Assembly: GCA_946182825.1 (NCBI GenBank)
Contig: CAMGZH010000001.1
Coordinates: 124,001 to 188,000, forward strand
Direction of reading: 5' to 3'
Source: an uncultured Lachnospiraceae bacterium
GTDB lineage: Bacteria; Bacillota; Clostridia; Lachnospirales; Lachnospiraceae
DNA: 64,000 bases
The notes beneath the pieces are model-generated. The model made no database searches, was not told the origin of the DNA, and saw only the letters and a list, made by a program, of their open reading frames with translations. Shown in pieces: positions 47,133-57,375 of the stretch; the stretch's first letter is position 1; each line of letters starts with the position of its first letter. The translations under genes were made by a program, and so were the position numbers.

Positions 47133-50128
47133 CCCTTTTTCCTTTTTTTCAGGATATCAGTAACAAAGCCTTCCTCATTGTCGGGGGAGGAGCAGTGGCA
47201 GAAGAGAAGTTCCAAAGGCTCAGAAGGTTCGATGCGAACCTTGTTCTTGTGGCTCGGAACTTCTCTTTTCGTGCACAGGGGGCAAAGACCTTCTGTAAGG
47301 ATTATGAGACTGCAGATCTGGAGGGAATCTCCTATTGTATTGCGGCGACTTCTGATCGCAGCTTAAACCGGCAGATCGCAGAAGACTGCGGGAAGCGGGG
47401 GATCCCGGTGAATGTGGTGGACGATCCCAAGCTTTGTACCTTTATCTTCCCCTCCTTTGTAAAACAGGGGGATCTGGTGGCAGCCATGACAACAGCAGGA
47501 AAATCTCCGGCTATGGCCCAGTGGGCAAGAAAGCAGGTGGAGAAGGTACTGCCGGAGTACACAGGAGAGATTCTTGACCGGATGGGAAAGGCAAGAGCGG
47601 AGACGTTTGGAAAGCTTCCTTCCCAGAAGGCAAGAGGTGCATTCTACAAAAAACTCCTGGCGACGCTTTTGGAAAGACGCAGCAGGGGACATGCGGTCAG
47701 TGACGAAGAGGTGGAGGAACTTCTGGAAGCTTTTCTGCCACGACGGATCCGGCTTGCAACCAGGGGGAGTGCCCTTGCCATGGTACAGAGCAACCTTGTA
47801 AAGGCTGCTTTGGAAGAACTGGGGATGGAGGTGACTCTGGTTCAAATGGAGACTGCGGGGGACAAAGACCGGAGAAGTGCCCTTTCTTCCATGGGTGGAA
47901 GAGGTGTTTTTGTAAAAGAGATCGAGCAGGCTCTTTTATCCGGCGAGGCAGATATCGCAGTCCACAGTGGAAAGGATCTCCCGATGCGTTTGGCCGATGG
48001 ACTTGTGATCGCGGCAACACCCAGGGCAGCAGATCCGAGAGATGTGCTTTTGACGAGACGGGGAGAAATGCAGGAATTTGTTGCCTGTGCAACCTGTCAG
48101 AAGGAGGGAGAAAAGCAGGTTATTGTTGGAACCGGCTCTCTCAGACGGCAAAGCGAACTGAAAAAGCTCTGGCCGGCAGCAGGCTTTGAAGGGATCCGAG
48201 GCAATGTGGATACCAGACTTCGCAAGCTTTCCCAAGGGGTTTGCGATGGACTGATCCTGGCAAAGGCCGGGCTGGATCGTTTGGCGGCAGATCTTTCAGA
48301 CTACGATGTCAGGATCCTGGAGGAAGAGGAGTGCATTCCAAGTGCCTGTCAGGGCATTATAGCAGTGGAATGCAGAGCAGGAGATCCGGGGCTTCGGATA
48401 CTGCTTTCCGCCATTTCGCATGAAGAAAGCTATCGGCGTTTTTCTGTGGAACGGCAGATACTGGCGGCTCTGGAAGCGGACTGTTCCGCATCAGCCGGAG
48501 CTTCGGCGAAGATAACAGAAGAAGGAAGGCTGACGCTGCACGTTATGTTTGACGGCCGCCATCAAACCGTCAGCGGTCCCTATGCTTCCTATCGAAGCCT
48601 GTGCAATCGGGCGGCAGAGAAGTTAAAGGAAAAGCAACAGAAGAAATCGAAAAAGGGGAAGGTGGCTCTGATTGGAGCAGGCCCCTCACTGGAGCTTCTG
48701 ACTCTTCGGGGAAGAGAGCTTCTGTCAAAGGCAGAGGCGGTGGTGTTTGACGATCTGCTGGATCCCAACGAGATCCTTGAAGCCCCGGAGGATGCGGAGC
48801 TGATCTATGTGGGGAAACGGCTGGGAGAACACTATCGTTCCCAGGAAGAGATCAATGATATCCTTGTGAAGCTGGCCGGGGAAGGCAAGCAGGTGGTTCG
48901 TCTGAAGGGCGGCGATCCGTATGTTTTCGGCAGAGGCGGCGAAGAGGTTATGGCTCTTTCTGAGGCCGGGATCGATTACGAATTGGTGCCGGGAGTGACA
49001 AGCGCCGTGGCGGTGCCGGAGCATCTGGGGATTCCGGTGACCCATCGAAAGGTGGCCAGAAGTTTTACTGTGGTAACAGGACACACAGCGGCAAAAGCCC
49101 GGACCAAAGAGCCGGTGGATGATACAAGCTGGGAACAGTTGGGAGGACTGAGGGGAACGCTGGTGTTCCTTATGGGACTTTCCCATCTGCAGGAGATCAC
49201 CGAGGAACTGATCCGGGGAGGAAGATCTCCGAAGACCCCGGCGGCAGTATGCAGCTGCGGATATTCGGCAAAGGAAACAAGGACAAACGGAACCCTGGAA
49301 AATATTGCACAGCTGGCCAAGGATGTGCCGACACCGGGGATTCTTGTAGTTGGACAGGTGGCAGGACTTTCCTTCGAAGAAAAGCAGCGGGGAGAACTGG
49401 CAGGTACCTCTGTAACCGTTACGGGAACGGACTCTTTTACAAGAAAGGTCTTTCAGATGCTGAAGGAGGAGGGCGCAAGTGTTCGCAGGATCCCCCATCT
49501 TCAGATCCTGCCGTCCTATGAGAATATTCCAAGGACGTTTCAGCCGGGGAACTGGCTGACCTTTACGTCGGCCAATGGAGTGAGGATCTTCTTTGAAGGT
49601 CTCAAAAAGCGCCGGAGCGACCTGCGCAGTCTGTTTGGCTGCCGGTTCGCCTGCATCGGAGAGGGAACCGCCCAGACGCTTATGGAGTACGGATTTGCCT
49701 GTGATCTGATGCCGAAGGAGTATACGGCCGGAGCCCTTGGTGAGGAGTTGGCCCGGGTCGTGGGAGACGGAGAAGAAGTGATTCTGCTGCGGGCAAAGAT
49801 CGCATCGGAGGATCTTCCGAAGGTCCTGGAAGAGAAGGGGATCCCCTTTACAGACTGCAAGATCTATTACAGTGCCTGCCGCAGCTCTCTGGTGGAGCAT
49901 TTTGCAGCGGATACGGATTATATTGTCTTTTCCTCGGCGGCAGGAGTCCGGGAGTTTTTCCGGAGCAACGGTGAGATCAAAGACGCAACGCCCCTTTGTA
50001 TTGGCAGAATCACAGCTGCCGAACTGGGCAGAATACTGGAAAAGAAAAAAGAAAGCAAAGAGATTGAGATACCTTCTGTTGCTACAGCCGAGGCAATTGT
50101 GGAGCTGATTCGACAGCAGCAGAGGTAG
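47129..50128 (+). CDS. Four-domain SirC-HemC-CobA-HemD tetrapyrrole enzyme
   Basis: A single 999-residue frame with four enzymes in order. Residues 1-203: precorrin-2 dehydrogenase ([17 protein letters not shown]). About 205-505: porphobilinogen deaminase, HemC ([34 protein letters not shown], and ADCSASAGA with the dipyrromethane Cys near 452). About 510-755: uroporphyrinogen-III C-methyltransferase ([31 protein letters not shown]). About 757-999: uroporphyrinogen-III synthase, HemD ([16 protein letters not shown]). Together they turn porphobilinogen into sirohydrochlorin. A ferrochelatase part is not evident. Internal joins contain no stop or frameshift. Confidence 0.92.
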   Translation: MTLFPFFQDISNKAFLIVGGGAVAEEKFQRLRRFDANLVLVARNFSFRAQGAKTFCKDYETADLEGISYCIAATSDRSLNRQIAEDCGKRGIPVNVVDDPKLCTFIFPSFVKQGDLVAAMTTAGKSPAMAQWARKQVEKVLPEYTGEILDRMGKARAETFGKLPSQKARGAFYKKLLATLLERRSRGHAVSDEEVEELLEAFLPRRIRLATRGSALAMVQSNLVKAALEELGMEVTLVQMETAGDKDRRSALSSMGGRGVFVKEIEQALLSGEADIAVHSGKDLPMRLADGLVIAATPRAADPRDVLLTRRGEMQEFVACATCQKEGEKQVIVGTGSLRRQSELKKLWPAAGFEGIRGNVDTRLRKLSQGVCDGLILAKAGLDRLAADLSDYDVRILEEEECIPSACQGIIAVECRAGDPGLRILLSAISHEESYRRFSVERQILAALEADCSASAGASAKITEEGRLTLHVMFDGRHQTVSGPYASYRSLCNRAAEKLKEKQQKKSKKGKVALIGAGPSLELLTLRGRELLSKAEAVVFDDLLDPNEILEAPEDAELIYVGKRLGEHYRSQEEINDILVKLAGEGKQVVRLKGGDPYVFGRGGEEVMALSEAGIDYELVPGVTSAVAVPEHLGIPVTHRKVARSFTVVTGHTAAKARTKEPVDDTSWEQLGGLRGTLVFLMGLSHLQEITEELIRGGRSPKTPAAVCSCGYSAKETRTNGTLENIAQLAKDVPTPGILVVGQVAGLSFEEKQRGELAGTSVTVTGTDSFTRKVFQMLKEEGASVRRIPHLQILPSYENIPRTFQPGNWLTFTSANGVRIFFEGLKKRRSDLRSLFGCRFACIGEGTAQTLMEYGFACDLMPKEYTAGALGEELARVVGDGEEVILLRAKIASEDLPKVLEEKGIPFTDCKIYYSACRSSLVEHFAADTDYIVFSSAAGVREFFRSNGEIKDATPLCIGRITAAELGRILEKKKESKEIEIPSVATAEAIVELIRQQQR

Positions 50129-50145
50129 TGTTTAAGGAGGACATC

Positions 50146-51126
50146 ATGGAACAGTTCAGACGCTTTCGAAGATTAAGAAGCAGCGAGGCTATGCGCTCGC
50201 TGGTTCGGGAAAACCGTCTTAGCGTATCGGATCTGATCTATCCTGTTTTTGTTGTGGCGGGGGAAGATCAGGTGAATCCCATTCCTTCCATGCCGGGGAT
50301 CTGTCAGTACAGCATCGACCGGCTGCATGAAGAGATGGATCGGGTAAAGGAGGCGAAGATTCCGGCGGTACTTCTGTTTGGTATTCCGGATCATAAGGAT
50401 GAAGTGGGAAGCGGAGCTTATGACTGCCACGGTATCACCCAGGAGGCCATCCGTTATATCAAAAAGAACTATCCACAGATCCTTGTGATCGCCGATGTCT
50501 GCCTTTGTGAGTATACGTCTCACGGCCATTGCGGGCTGGTAGATCATGAGACGGGAGAGGTGAAAAATGACGAGACCCTTCCGCTTTTGGCCAAGATGGC
50601 TGTGTCCTGCGCCAAGGCAGGGGCAGATATTGTGGCACCATCGGATATGATGGACGGTCGTGTGTCAGCCCTTCGGGAGGCGCTGGATGAAAACGGATGT
50701 GTGAATACGCCGATCCTTGCCTACTCGGCCAAGTTTGCCTCTGCCTATTACGGTCCCTTCCGTGAGGCGGCAGAGTCTGCACCGAAGTTTGGAGATCGCA
50801 GGTCCTATCAGATGGATCCTGCCAACGGAAGAGAAGCCATGCGTGAGATCGAGGACGACATCCTGGAGGGTGCGGATATGATCATCGTAAAGCCTGCCAT
50901 GGCTTACCTTGATATTATGAAGGAGGCAAGAGAGCGTTTTGATGTTCCTTTTATTGCCTACAATGTAAGCGGCGAATATTCCATGATCAAGGCGGCTCAG
51001 CAGATGGGCTGGGTGGACGGAAAGCGGTTGACCCTTGAGACACTTACCGGAATGAAGCGGGCCGGTGCTGATCGAATCATCACCTACCATGCACTGGAAG
51101 TGGCCCGGTGGCTGAAGGAAGAATAA
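50146..51126 (+). CDS. hemB: Porphobilinogen synthase (delta-aminolevulinate dehydratase)
   Basis: The ATG at 50146 follows AAGGAGG at five bases; an in-frame GTG at 50128 precedes the SD. 326 residues. It has the three-cysteine zinc motif in [14 protein letters not shown] near residue 119 and the two active-site lysines in [12 protein letters not shown] and [11 protein letters not shown]. It is therefore the zinc-dependent type. It joins two aminolevulinates into porphobilinogen, the substrate of the upstream fusion enzyme. Confidence 0.96.
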   Translation: MEQFRRFRRLRSSEAMRSLVRENRLSVSDLIYPVFVVAGEDQVNPIPSMPGICQYSIDRLHEEMDRVKEAKIPAVLLFGIPDHKDEVGSGAYDCHGITQEAIRYIKKNYPQILVIADVCLCEYTSHGHCGLVDHETGEVKNDETLPLLAKMAVSCAKAGADIVAPSDMMDGRVSALREALDENGCVNTPILAYSAKFASAYYGPFREAAESAPKFGDRRSYQMDPANGREAMREIEDDILEGADMIIVKPAMAYLDIMKEARERFDVPFIAYNVSGEYSMIKAAQQMGWVDGKRLTLETLTGMKRAGADRIITYHALEVARWLKEE

Positions 51127-51140
51127 AAGGAGCGATTAAA

Positions 51141-52403
51141 ATGAAAACAGAGCGGTCAAAGGCGGCCTTTGAAGAGGCACAAAAATATATTCCCGGAGGT
51201 GTAAATTCTCCGGTGAGAGCATACCGGTCGGTGGGACAGACACCGAGGTTTATCCATCATGCCAAAGGATCCCATATCTGGGACATCGATGGAAATGAAT
51301 ATGTTGACTACATCGGTTCCTGGGGTCCGAATATTCTCGGAGCAGCATATCCGCCGGTGGTGCGGGCGGTTCAGGAGAAGGCAGAGAGCGGGCTGACCTT
51401 TGGTGCGCCCACGGAGCAGGAAAGCAGGCTGGCAGAGCTGATCATTGATGCAGTTCCTGCGATCTCCTGTGTTCGTCTGGTAAATTCCGGAACAGAGGCG
51501 GTTATGAGTGCGATCCGTGTGGCGAGAGGATATACCGGAAGAGATAAGATCGTTAAGTTCCGCGGGAACTATCACGGACACAGTGATGGACTTCTGGTAC
51601 AGGCAGGGTCTGGACTTTTGACAGGAGCTACACCGGATTCGGCAGGGGTACCGGCGGATTATACAAAGTGCACCCTTCTGGCGGATTACAATGATACGTC
51701 CTCCGTTCAGAAGCTCTTTGACGCCAATCCCGATGAGATCGCAGCTGTTATTGTGGAGCCGGTGGCCGCCAATATGGGAGTGGTACCTCCGAAGGAAGGG
51801 TTTCTTGCAGACCTTCGTCGGATAACGGAAGAAAACAACGCGGTCCTTATTTTTGATGAAGTGATCACAGGATTCCGCCTGTCTTACGGAGGGGCCGGAG
51901 CATACTATGGGATCCGGCCGGATATGGTGACCCTGGGGAAGATCGTCGGCGGAGGAATGCCTCTGGCAGCCTATGGCGGAAAAAAAGAGATCATGGAATG
52001 TGTTGCCCCCAGCGGACCGGTCTATCAGGCAGGAACGCTTTCCGGCAATCCCATTGCCGTGGCAGCAGGCATCGCAACCTTAGAGGCCCTGAGAGCTGAT
52101 TTGTCTGTCTATGAAAAAATGGATGCTTACGCAACCCGGATCGAACAGGCTTTTTTAGATAAGGGAATGAATGTGAACCGTGCAGGATCTCTGATTTCTG
52201 TCTTTATGACCAAAGAAAAGGTCGTAGATGAGAGAAGTGCGAGAACATCGGATACGAAGAAATTTGCAGAATATTTTGCACAGATGATGGAGCAGGGGAT
52301 CTACATCGCTCCAAGTCAGTTTGAAGCGATGTTTATCTCTGCGGCTCATGCAAAGGAGGATCTGGAACAGACCCTTCATGCCATCAATAGTCTACGTGCA
52401 TAA
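51141..52403 (+). CDS. hemL: Glutamate-1-semialdehyde 2,1-aminomutase
   Basis: 420 residues from the ATG at 51141 (AAAGGAG upstream; an earlier in-frame start lies inside hemB). PLP class-III features: SGTEAVMSAIRVARGYTGRDKIVKFRGNYHGHSD, FDEVITGFRL, and the cofactor lysine in LGKIVGGGMPLAAYGG near residue 266. It makes aminolevulinate from HemA product. Its last 20 bases overlap the end of the converging truA. Confidence 0.95.
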   Translation: MKTERSKAAFEEAQKYIPGGVNSPVRAYRSVGQTPRFIHHAKGSHIWDIDGNEYVDYIGSWGPNILGAAYPPVVRAVQEKAESGLTFGAPTEQESRLAELIIDAVPAISCVRLVNSGTEAVMSAIRVARGYTGRDKIVKFRGNYHGHSDGLLVQAGSGLLTGATPDSAGVPADYTKCTLLADYNDTSSVQKLFDANPDEIAAVIVEPVAANMGVVPPKEGFLADLRRITEENNAVLIFDEVITGFRLSYGGAGAYYGIRPDMVTLGKIVGGGMPLAAYGGKKEIMECVAPSGPVYQAGTLSGNPIAVAAGIATLEALRADLSVYEKMDAYATRIEQAFLDKGMNVNRAGSLISVFMTKEKVVDERSARTSDTKKFAEYFAQMMEQGIYIAPSQFEAMFISAAHAKEDLEQTLHAINSLRA

Positions 52404-53184
52404 GGCAAAGCCCCTTGGCTGGGGCGGTAGGGCCGGCGCACTTGCGGTCTTTGGCTTCCAGGATGGCAGTCATATCTTCCGGCGCCGTCCTGCCAAGGCC
52501 CACTTCGATCAGTGTCCCCACCAGGATGCGGACCATGTTCTGCAGGAAACCGGTGCCATGGAAGGTAAAGTAAATATAGCCCTTACTACGGCGAACCTCG
52601 ATAGAATCCACCAGTCGAACGGTGGATTTTTTCATGCGCGAATTTCCGCAGAAGGATTTAAAGTCATGCTTCCCTTCCAGAAGAGCTGCGGCCTGCTGCA
52701 TCTTCTCCACATCCAGAGGCTGCTCCCAGAAGGTGTAATACTTGCGGTTGAAGACCGGGCGAACTTCTCCGTCATAGACGGTGTAGCGATAGGTCTTGCC
52801 TACCGCCTTGTAGCGGGCGTGAAAACGCTCCGACGCCTCGGTGACTTCACGAATGGCAATATCATCCGGGAGATAGCGGTTACAGTAGTTACGGATCTCG
52901 TCACATGACAGGTCAGTGTCGAGACGGACAGAAGCCACCATACCACGGGCGTGAACACCGGCATCGGTCCGACCGGCTCCAATGACATCGGGGATGATGT
53001 CGGGGATGGGCTGACGCTTCATTTTTTCGCGAAGGTCAGCGTCCGGCAGTTCACCGCCGGTTACAAGCATCCAGCCAAGAACCGTTTCGATCTTGCCCTG
53101 GATGGTTTCGCGGTCCGGCTGATGTTCCCAGCCGTAGTAACGGGTTCCGTCATATGCAATTTTGATTTTATAATTTTTTTCCAT
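52384..53184 (-). CDS. truA: tRNA pseudouridine(38-40) synthase TruA
   Basis: A 266-residue reverse-strand TruA: IAYDGTRYYGWEHQPDRETIQGKIE at the start, the catalytic Asp in GAGRTDAGVHARGMVAS near residue 72, and SFCGNSRMKKSTVR and TGFLQNMVRILVGTLIEVG later. It modifies the anticodon stem-loop of many tRNAs. No ribosome binding site is visible before the ATG. A TTGGTT-N17-TACACT promoter (53191-53219, reverse) would start transcription at or next to the start codon, so the mRNA may be leaderless. Confidence 0.93.
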   Translation of the reverse strand: MEKNYKIKIAYDGTRYYGWEHQPDRETIQGKIETVLGWMLVTGGELPDADLREKMKRQPIPDIIPDVIGAGRTDAGVHARGMVASVRLDTDLSCDEIRNYCNRYLPDDIAIREVTEASERFHARYKAVGKTYRYTVYDGEVRPVFNRKYYTFWEQPLDVEKMQQAAALLEGKHDFKSFCGNSRMKKSTVRLVDSIEVRRSKGYIYFTFHGTGFLQNMVRILVGTLIEVGLGRTAPEDMTAILEAKDRKCAGPTAPAKGLCLMHVDY

Positions 53185-53190
53185 AGAAAC

Positions 53191-53219
53191 AGTGTACCAT
53201 ACTATGGCAAATTAACCAA
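53191..53219 (-). promoter_or_regulatory. Possible truA promoter
   Basis: Reverse strand TTGGTT, 17 bases, TACACT. The predicted transcription start coincides with the truA ATG. Confidence 0.35.
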
Positions 53220-53257
53220 AAAGACGGTTGACATTTTGTGAATGATTTTGACCGAAA

Positions 53258-53330
53258 ATGATTGAATGTAAAGGGAGATGAAAATATAATTGACGTATGT
53301 TGAAGGGAAACGATTGATTTCGATGATTGA
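53258..53330 (+). promoter_or_regulatory. fru operon promoter and repeated candidate FruR operators
   Basis: Promoter: TTGAAT (53262-53267), 17 bases, TATAAT (53285-53290). The octamer ATGATTGA occurs at 53258-53265, overlapping the -35, and again at 53323-53330 just before the fruR ribosome site. A partial GATTGA is at 53312-53317. Repeated short elements around the promoter fit DeoR-family operators. Confidence 0.6.
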
Positions 53331-53348
53331 CCGGAGGGGGAAGACATC

Positions 53349-54098
53349 ATGCTGACAGAGGAACGCTTTGCAAGGATCGTTTCACTGGTCGAGGCCAGGG
53401 GATCCGTAACGGTAACTGAGTTGATGGAGGAATTTGGTTCCAGTGAATCCACCATCCGAAGAGATCTGACGACACTGGATCGATCCGGTCGTCTTCTGAA
53501 GGTCAGAGGCGGAGCCATAGCACGAAACGGATCGCTTTCAACACGTGATGACGAAGTGGCATCACGCATGGAACGAAATATAAAAGAAAAGGGAACCATC
53601 GGTTCTTATGCAGCAGCTTTGATCACACCGGAGGATTTTGTGTATATTGACGCCGGAACCACCACCGATCAGATGCTTAGCCATATCACCTGTAAGGATG
53701 CTGTGTACGTTACGAATGCAGTCAGTCACGCCATGAAGCTGGCGACGATAGGTTGCAGGGTGTACATCCTGGGAGGCGAGTTTAAGCATGCGACGGAGGC
53801 TATTGTAGGTGAGGAGGCCATTGCCTCTTTGGCGAAGTATAACTTTACGAAGGGATTTTTTGGAACCAACGGAATCACAAAGAAAAATGGATTTACCACC
53901 CCTGAGGTAAAGGAGGCGATGGTCAAGCAAAGGGCGATGGAGAGCTGCAGAGAAAAATATGTATTGGCAGATGGCAGTAAGTTTGGAGGGGTCTCTGCTA
54001 TCAGCTTTGGTGCTTTCGATTCTGCGACCATCATCACGGATGCCGTGGTGCGCAGAGAGTTTGCCGAGTGCAGAAATATTGTGGAGGTAAGCAAATGA
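53349..54098 (+). CDS. fruR: DeoR-family regulator of the fructose operon
   Basis: A 249-residue DeoR-type repressor. The N-terminal winged helix-turn-helix (RIVSLVEARGSVTVTELMEEFGSSESTIRRDLTTLDRSGRLLKVRGGA) spans residues 6-55. The C-terminal sugar-phosphate domain includes DAGTTTDQML and FGTNGITKKNGFTTPEVKEA. Fructose-1-phosphate is the likely inducer. It is the first gene of the operon it probably controls; the stop overlaps the fruK start by ATGA. Confidence 0.9.
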   Translation: MLTEERFARIVSLVEARGSVTVTELMEEFGSSESTIRRDLTTLDRSGRLLKVRGGAIARNGSLSTRDDEVASRMERNIKEKGTIGSYAAALITPEDFVYIDAGTTTDQMLSHITCKDAVYVTNAVSHAMKLATIGCRVYILGGEFKHATEAIVGEEAIASLAKYNFTKGFFGTNGITKKNGFTTPEVKEAMVKQRAMESCREKYVLADGSKFGGVSAISFGAFDSATIITDAVVRREFAECRNIVEVSK

Positions 54099-55012
54099 TC
54101 TACACTGTAACATTCAACCCGTCCCTGGACTACATTGTATCCGTGGATAACCTGACGCTGGGAAGAGTCAACCGAACCAGTGCGGAGCTGATTTTCCCGG
54201 GTGGAAAAGGCATCAATGTTTCCATGGTTCTTAAGAACCTGGACGTTGACAGCGAGGCTCTTGGCTTTATGGCAGGCTTTACCGGTAGACAGATCGATAA
54301 GCTTCTGACGGAGCGACAGGTAAAGAGCAACTTTATCGAGGTTAAGGACGGAATGTCCCGCATCAATGTCAAAGTCAGAAGTAACGAGGAGTCCGAGATC
54401 AATGGAATGGGTCCTGCCATTTCTAAAGAGGACATCGATCGGCTGTACCAGCAGCTGGATCAGCTGAAGGAAGGAGATATTCTGGTTCTTGCCGGAAGTA
54501 TTCCATCCGTTATGCCGGAATCCATGTATATGGACATTATGAAGTATCTGGAGGGCAAGAACCTTAAGATCGTGGTAGACGCTACCAAGGATCTTTTGAT
54601 CAATGTTCTTCCTTACCATCCATTCCTGATCAAGCCGAACAATTACGAGCTTGGAGAGATCTTTGGTGTAGAGCTGAAGACTAAGGAGGATGTGGTTCCA
54701 TATGCGAAGAAGCTTCAGGAGAAGGGAGCGGTCAACGTTCTGATCTCCATGGCAGGAGAGGGAGCTCTCCTTGTAACAGAGGACGGACAGGTCATCGAAA
54801 GCAATCCGCCGAAGGGACAGGTTCGCAATTCTGTTGGAGCAGGAGATTCCATGGTAGCCGGATTTATCGCAGGATATCTGCATTCCGGTGATTACGAAGA
54901 GGCATTCTATACAGGACTTTGTACAGGTTCGGCTTCCGCTTTTTCCGATAACCTGGCAACAAAGGATGAGGTTAGAGAACTTCTTGGACAGTTTGGCAAG
55001 AACTATTTCTAA
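54095..55012 (+). CDS. fruK: 1-phosphofructokinase
   Basis: 305 residues from ATG 54095 (GGAGG upstream, ATGA overlap with fruR); an earlier in-frame GTG is inside fruR. PfkB family: YTVTFNPSLDYIV, FPGGKGINVSMVLKNLD, and the catalytic NSVGAGDSMVAGFIAGYL near residue 250. It phosphorylates fructose-1-phosphate delivered by the PTS to fructose-1,6-bisphosphate. Confidence 0.94.
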   Translation: MIYTVTFNPSLDYIVSVDNLTLGRVNRTSAELIFPGGKGINVSMVLKNLDVDSEALGFMAGFTGRQIDKLLTERQVKSNFIEVKDGMSRINVKVRSNEESEINGMGPAISKEDIDRLYQQLDQLKEGDILVLAGSIPSVMPESMYMDIMKYLEGKNLKIVVDATKDLLINVLPYHPFLIKPNNYELGEIFGVELKTKEDVVPYAKKLQEKGAVNVLISMAGEGALLVTEDGQVIESNPPKGQVRNSVGAGDSMVAGFIAGYLHSGDYEEAFYTGLCTGSASAFSDNLATKDEVRELLGQFGKNYF

Positions 55013-55104
55013 TCCATGTCGTCACTTGAATTTATGTATTGGTCATAGCGTCGACAGGCGTATTGATAAAGGTTTAAGAGGGCAAAAGAAAAGGAGAATG
55101 AGTT

Positions 55105-57162
55105 ATGAGAGTTAGAGATCTACTTTCAGTAGAGAGCATTGAACTGAATGGTTCGGCTCTGGGAAAGCAAGATGCAATCAATCGAATGGTAGACCTTATG
55201 GAAAAGAGAGGCAACATTGCCAATCGAGAGGAATATCTGCGAGGCGTTCTTGCTAGAGAAGAGGAGTCCACCACCGGAATCGGTGATGGAATTGCAATTC
55301 CTCACTGTAAGTCTGATGCAGTTACAGCACCGGGACTTGCAGCTATGGTGTTGCCAAACGGTGTAGAATACGATGCACTGGATGGAGAGCCGGTTAAGCT
55401 GATCTTCTTGATTGCAGCACCAAATTCCAAGGATAATCTTCACCTTGAGGTTTTATCCAGACTTTCTATGCTTCTTATGAATGAAAGCTTTGTTGCAGCT
55501 CTGAAGAATGCTTCCTCCAAGGAAGAGTTCTTAAGCATCATTGACAAGGCAGAGCAGGAGCGTGAGTCTCAGGGAAAAGGAAAAGGAGTTTCAGGTTCCT
55601 TCGATGTAGTTGCGGTTACAGCATGTCCTACCGGAATTGCACATACCTACATGGCAGCAGAGGCCATTGAGAAGGCAGGTAGGGAGCTTGGTGTACGTGT
55701 CAAGGTTGAGACCCGTGGTTCCGGCGGAGCCAAGAATGTTCTCAGTGCAGAAGAGATCGCATCCGCAAAGGGTGTTATCGTAGCAGCCGATGCAAAGGTA
55801 CCTATGGATCGATTTGACGGTAAGCCGGTGATCGATACAAAGGTGGCAGATGGAATTCACAAGGCAGATGAATTAGTGAAAAAGGCGAGCCAGGGAGATG
55901 CTCCGATCTATCGCGCATCCGGAGCCGGTCAGACTGCAGCAGCATCACAGGATAACAATGACAGCGTAGGACATCAGATTTATACACATCTGATGAGTGG
56001 TGTATCTCACATGCTTCCGTTCGTTGTCGGCGGTGGAATCCTGGTAGCACTTGCCTTCCTGCTGGATACCCTGATGGGCTATGGTGATGTCGGTGGAGCC
56101 TTCGGTTCTGCAACACCGATCTCAGCGTTCCTTAAGTCTATCGGTGGAACAGCAATGGGAATGATGGTTCCGGTACTTGCAGGTTACATTGCATACTCCA
56201 TTGCAGATCGTCCGGGTCTTGCAGTTGGTTTTGTCGGTGGTCTTCTTGCATCCGGTGGTAATACAGCTCTGTTTAACGACCACGGTGAGGCAAGCTTCAT
56301 GTTCTCAGAGAAGAATGTAGGCGGTTTCCTTGGATTCATTAAGAACTTTGCATTTGCAGGTCCTAACAGCGGTAATACTGTTTCCGGATTCCTGGGAGGT
56401 ATTGCAGCCGGTTTCCTTGCAGGAGCTATTGTTTTAATGCTGAAGAAGTGTACGGAGAACTTCCCGAAGTCTCTTCAGGGAATCCGTCCGGTTCTGATCT
56501 TCCCATTGGTTGGAATCTTCTGTGAAGCAGTTCTTATGTGCTTCATCCTGAATCCGATCATTGGAGTTGTTAACACAGGTCTTTCTACCATGCTGAATGC
56601 TGTTTATGATTCCGGAGCAATCTGGCTCATGGGACTGATCCTTGGTGGAATGATGGCAATCGATATGGGTGGCCCGATCAACAAGGCAGCTTACGTATTC
56701 GGTACAGGTATGCTTGGAACTGCAAATGAGCTTATCAAGGCAGGCGCAGATGTGGCAGATCCAAAGGTTAAGGTATGCTACATTGCAATGGCAGCTGTAA
56801 TGGTTGGTGGAATGGTTCCTCCACTTGGAATCGCACTTGCAACCATCTTCTTCCCGAAAAAGTTTAATGCAGCTGAGCGAGAGACAAAGGTTACCAACAT
56901 CATCATGGGTGCTTCCTTCATTACAGAGGGTGCAATCCCGTTTGCAGCAGCAGATCCGGGACACGTGATCCCGGCAACCTTCATCGGTTCAGCAGTGGCA
57001 GGATTATTATCCGCACTCTTTGGATGCACATTGATGGCACCTCACGGCGGAATCTTCGTATTCGCAACGGTAGGTAATCCACTGATGTACATCGTTGCAT
57101 GGCTGATCGGTTCTGTTATCACCTGCGGACTTCTTGGAATTCTTCGCAAGGATGCAGAATAG
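55105..57162 (+). CDS. fruA: Fructose PTS permease, fused EIIABC
   Basis: 685 residues in order A-B-C. EIIA about 1-150 with phospho-His in IAIPHCKS near 67. EIIB about 165-270 with phospho-Cys in VTACPTGIAHTYMAAEA near 173. EIIC membrane domain from about 290 to the end, with roughly ten segments (FVVGGGILVALAFLLDTLMG, FPLVGIFCEAVLMCFIL, DMGGPINKAAYVFG). It imports fructose as fructose-1-phosphate, drawing phosphate from HPr encoded just downstream. SD AAGGAG. Confidence 0.95.
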   Translation: MRVRDLLSVESIELNGSALGKQDAINRMVDLMEKRGNIANREEYLRGVLAREEESTTGIGDGIAIPHCKSDAVTAPGLAAMVLPNGVEYDALDGEPVKLIFLIAAPNSKDNLHLEVLSRLSMLLMNESFVAALKNASSKEEFLSIIDKAEQERESQGKGKGVSGSFDVVAVTACPTGIAHTYMAAEAIEKAGRELGVRVKVETRGSGGAKNVLSAEEIASAKGVIVAADAKVPMDRFDGKPVIDTKVADGIHKADELVKKASQGDAPIYRASGAGQTAAASQDNNDSVGHQIYTHLMSGVSHMLPFVVGGGILVALAFLLDTLMGYGDVGGAFGSATPISAFLKSIGGTAMGMMVPVLAGYIAYSIADRPGLAVGFVGGLLASGGNTALFNDHGEASFMFSEKNVGGFLGFIKNFAFAGPNSGNTVSGFLGGIAAGFLAGAIVLMLKKCTENFPKSLQGIRPVLIFPLVGIFCEAVLMCFILNPIIGVVNTGLSTMLNAVYDSGAIWLMGLILGGMMAIDMGGPINKAAYVFGTGMLGTANELIKAGADVADPKVKVCYIAMAAVMVGGMVPPLGIALATIFFPKKFNAAERETKVTNIIMGASFITEGAIPFAAADPGHVIPATFIGSAVAGLLSALFGCTLMAPHGGIFVFATVGNPLMYIVAWLIGSVITCGLLGILRKDAE

Positions 57163-57203
57163 AAATAATTTATAGCTTAAGACGAAATATTAAAAAAAAA
57201 CAA

Positions 57204-57250
57204 AAACGGTTTCGTGGGGGGGAAAATTACCTTTGCGGAACCGTTTGTTT
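57204..57250 (+). terminator. Terminator after fruA
   Basis: AAACGGTTTCG (57204-57214) pairs with CGGAACCGTTT (57236-57246), followed by GTTT, with an A-rich stretch before it. Confidence 0.7.
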
Positions 57251-57290
57251 CCTATTAATAGTCTATAAAAAGGGTAAAAACAAAGTTGTT

Positions 57291-57308
57291 AAAGAAAACG
57301 TTTTCTTT
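57291..57308 (+). promoter_or_regulatory. cre-like palindrome upstream of ptsH
   Basis: A perfect 18-base palindrome AAAGAAAACGTTTTCTTT centred on CG. It resembles CcpA catabolite-response elements and lies just before the ptsH promoters. The outer TG/CA of the canonical cre is not present. Confidence 0.5.
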
Positions 57309-57323
57309 TTTTGAAAATAGTGG

Positions 57324-57352
57324 TTCACATGTTCAGATTTTTATGTTACAAT
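57324..57352 (+). promoter_or_regulatory. First ptsH promoter
   Basis: TTCACA (57324-57329), 17 bases, TACAAT (57347-57352). Confidence 0.55.
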
Positions 57353-57375
57353 ATCGACCAAATTGCAATTGAGTT

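Noticed and set aside
48725-49900. A 391-codon reverse frame within the SirC-HemC-CobA-HemD gene
   Set aside because: The forward frame carries clear CobA and HemD motifs; the reverse one is a shadow.
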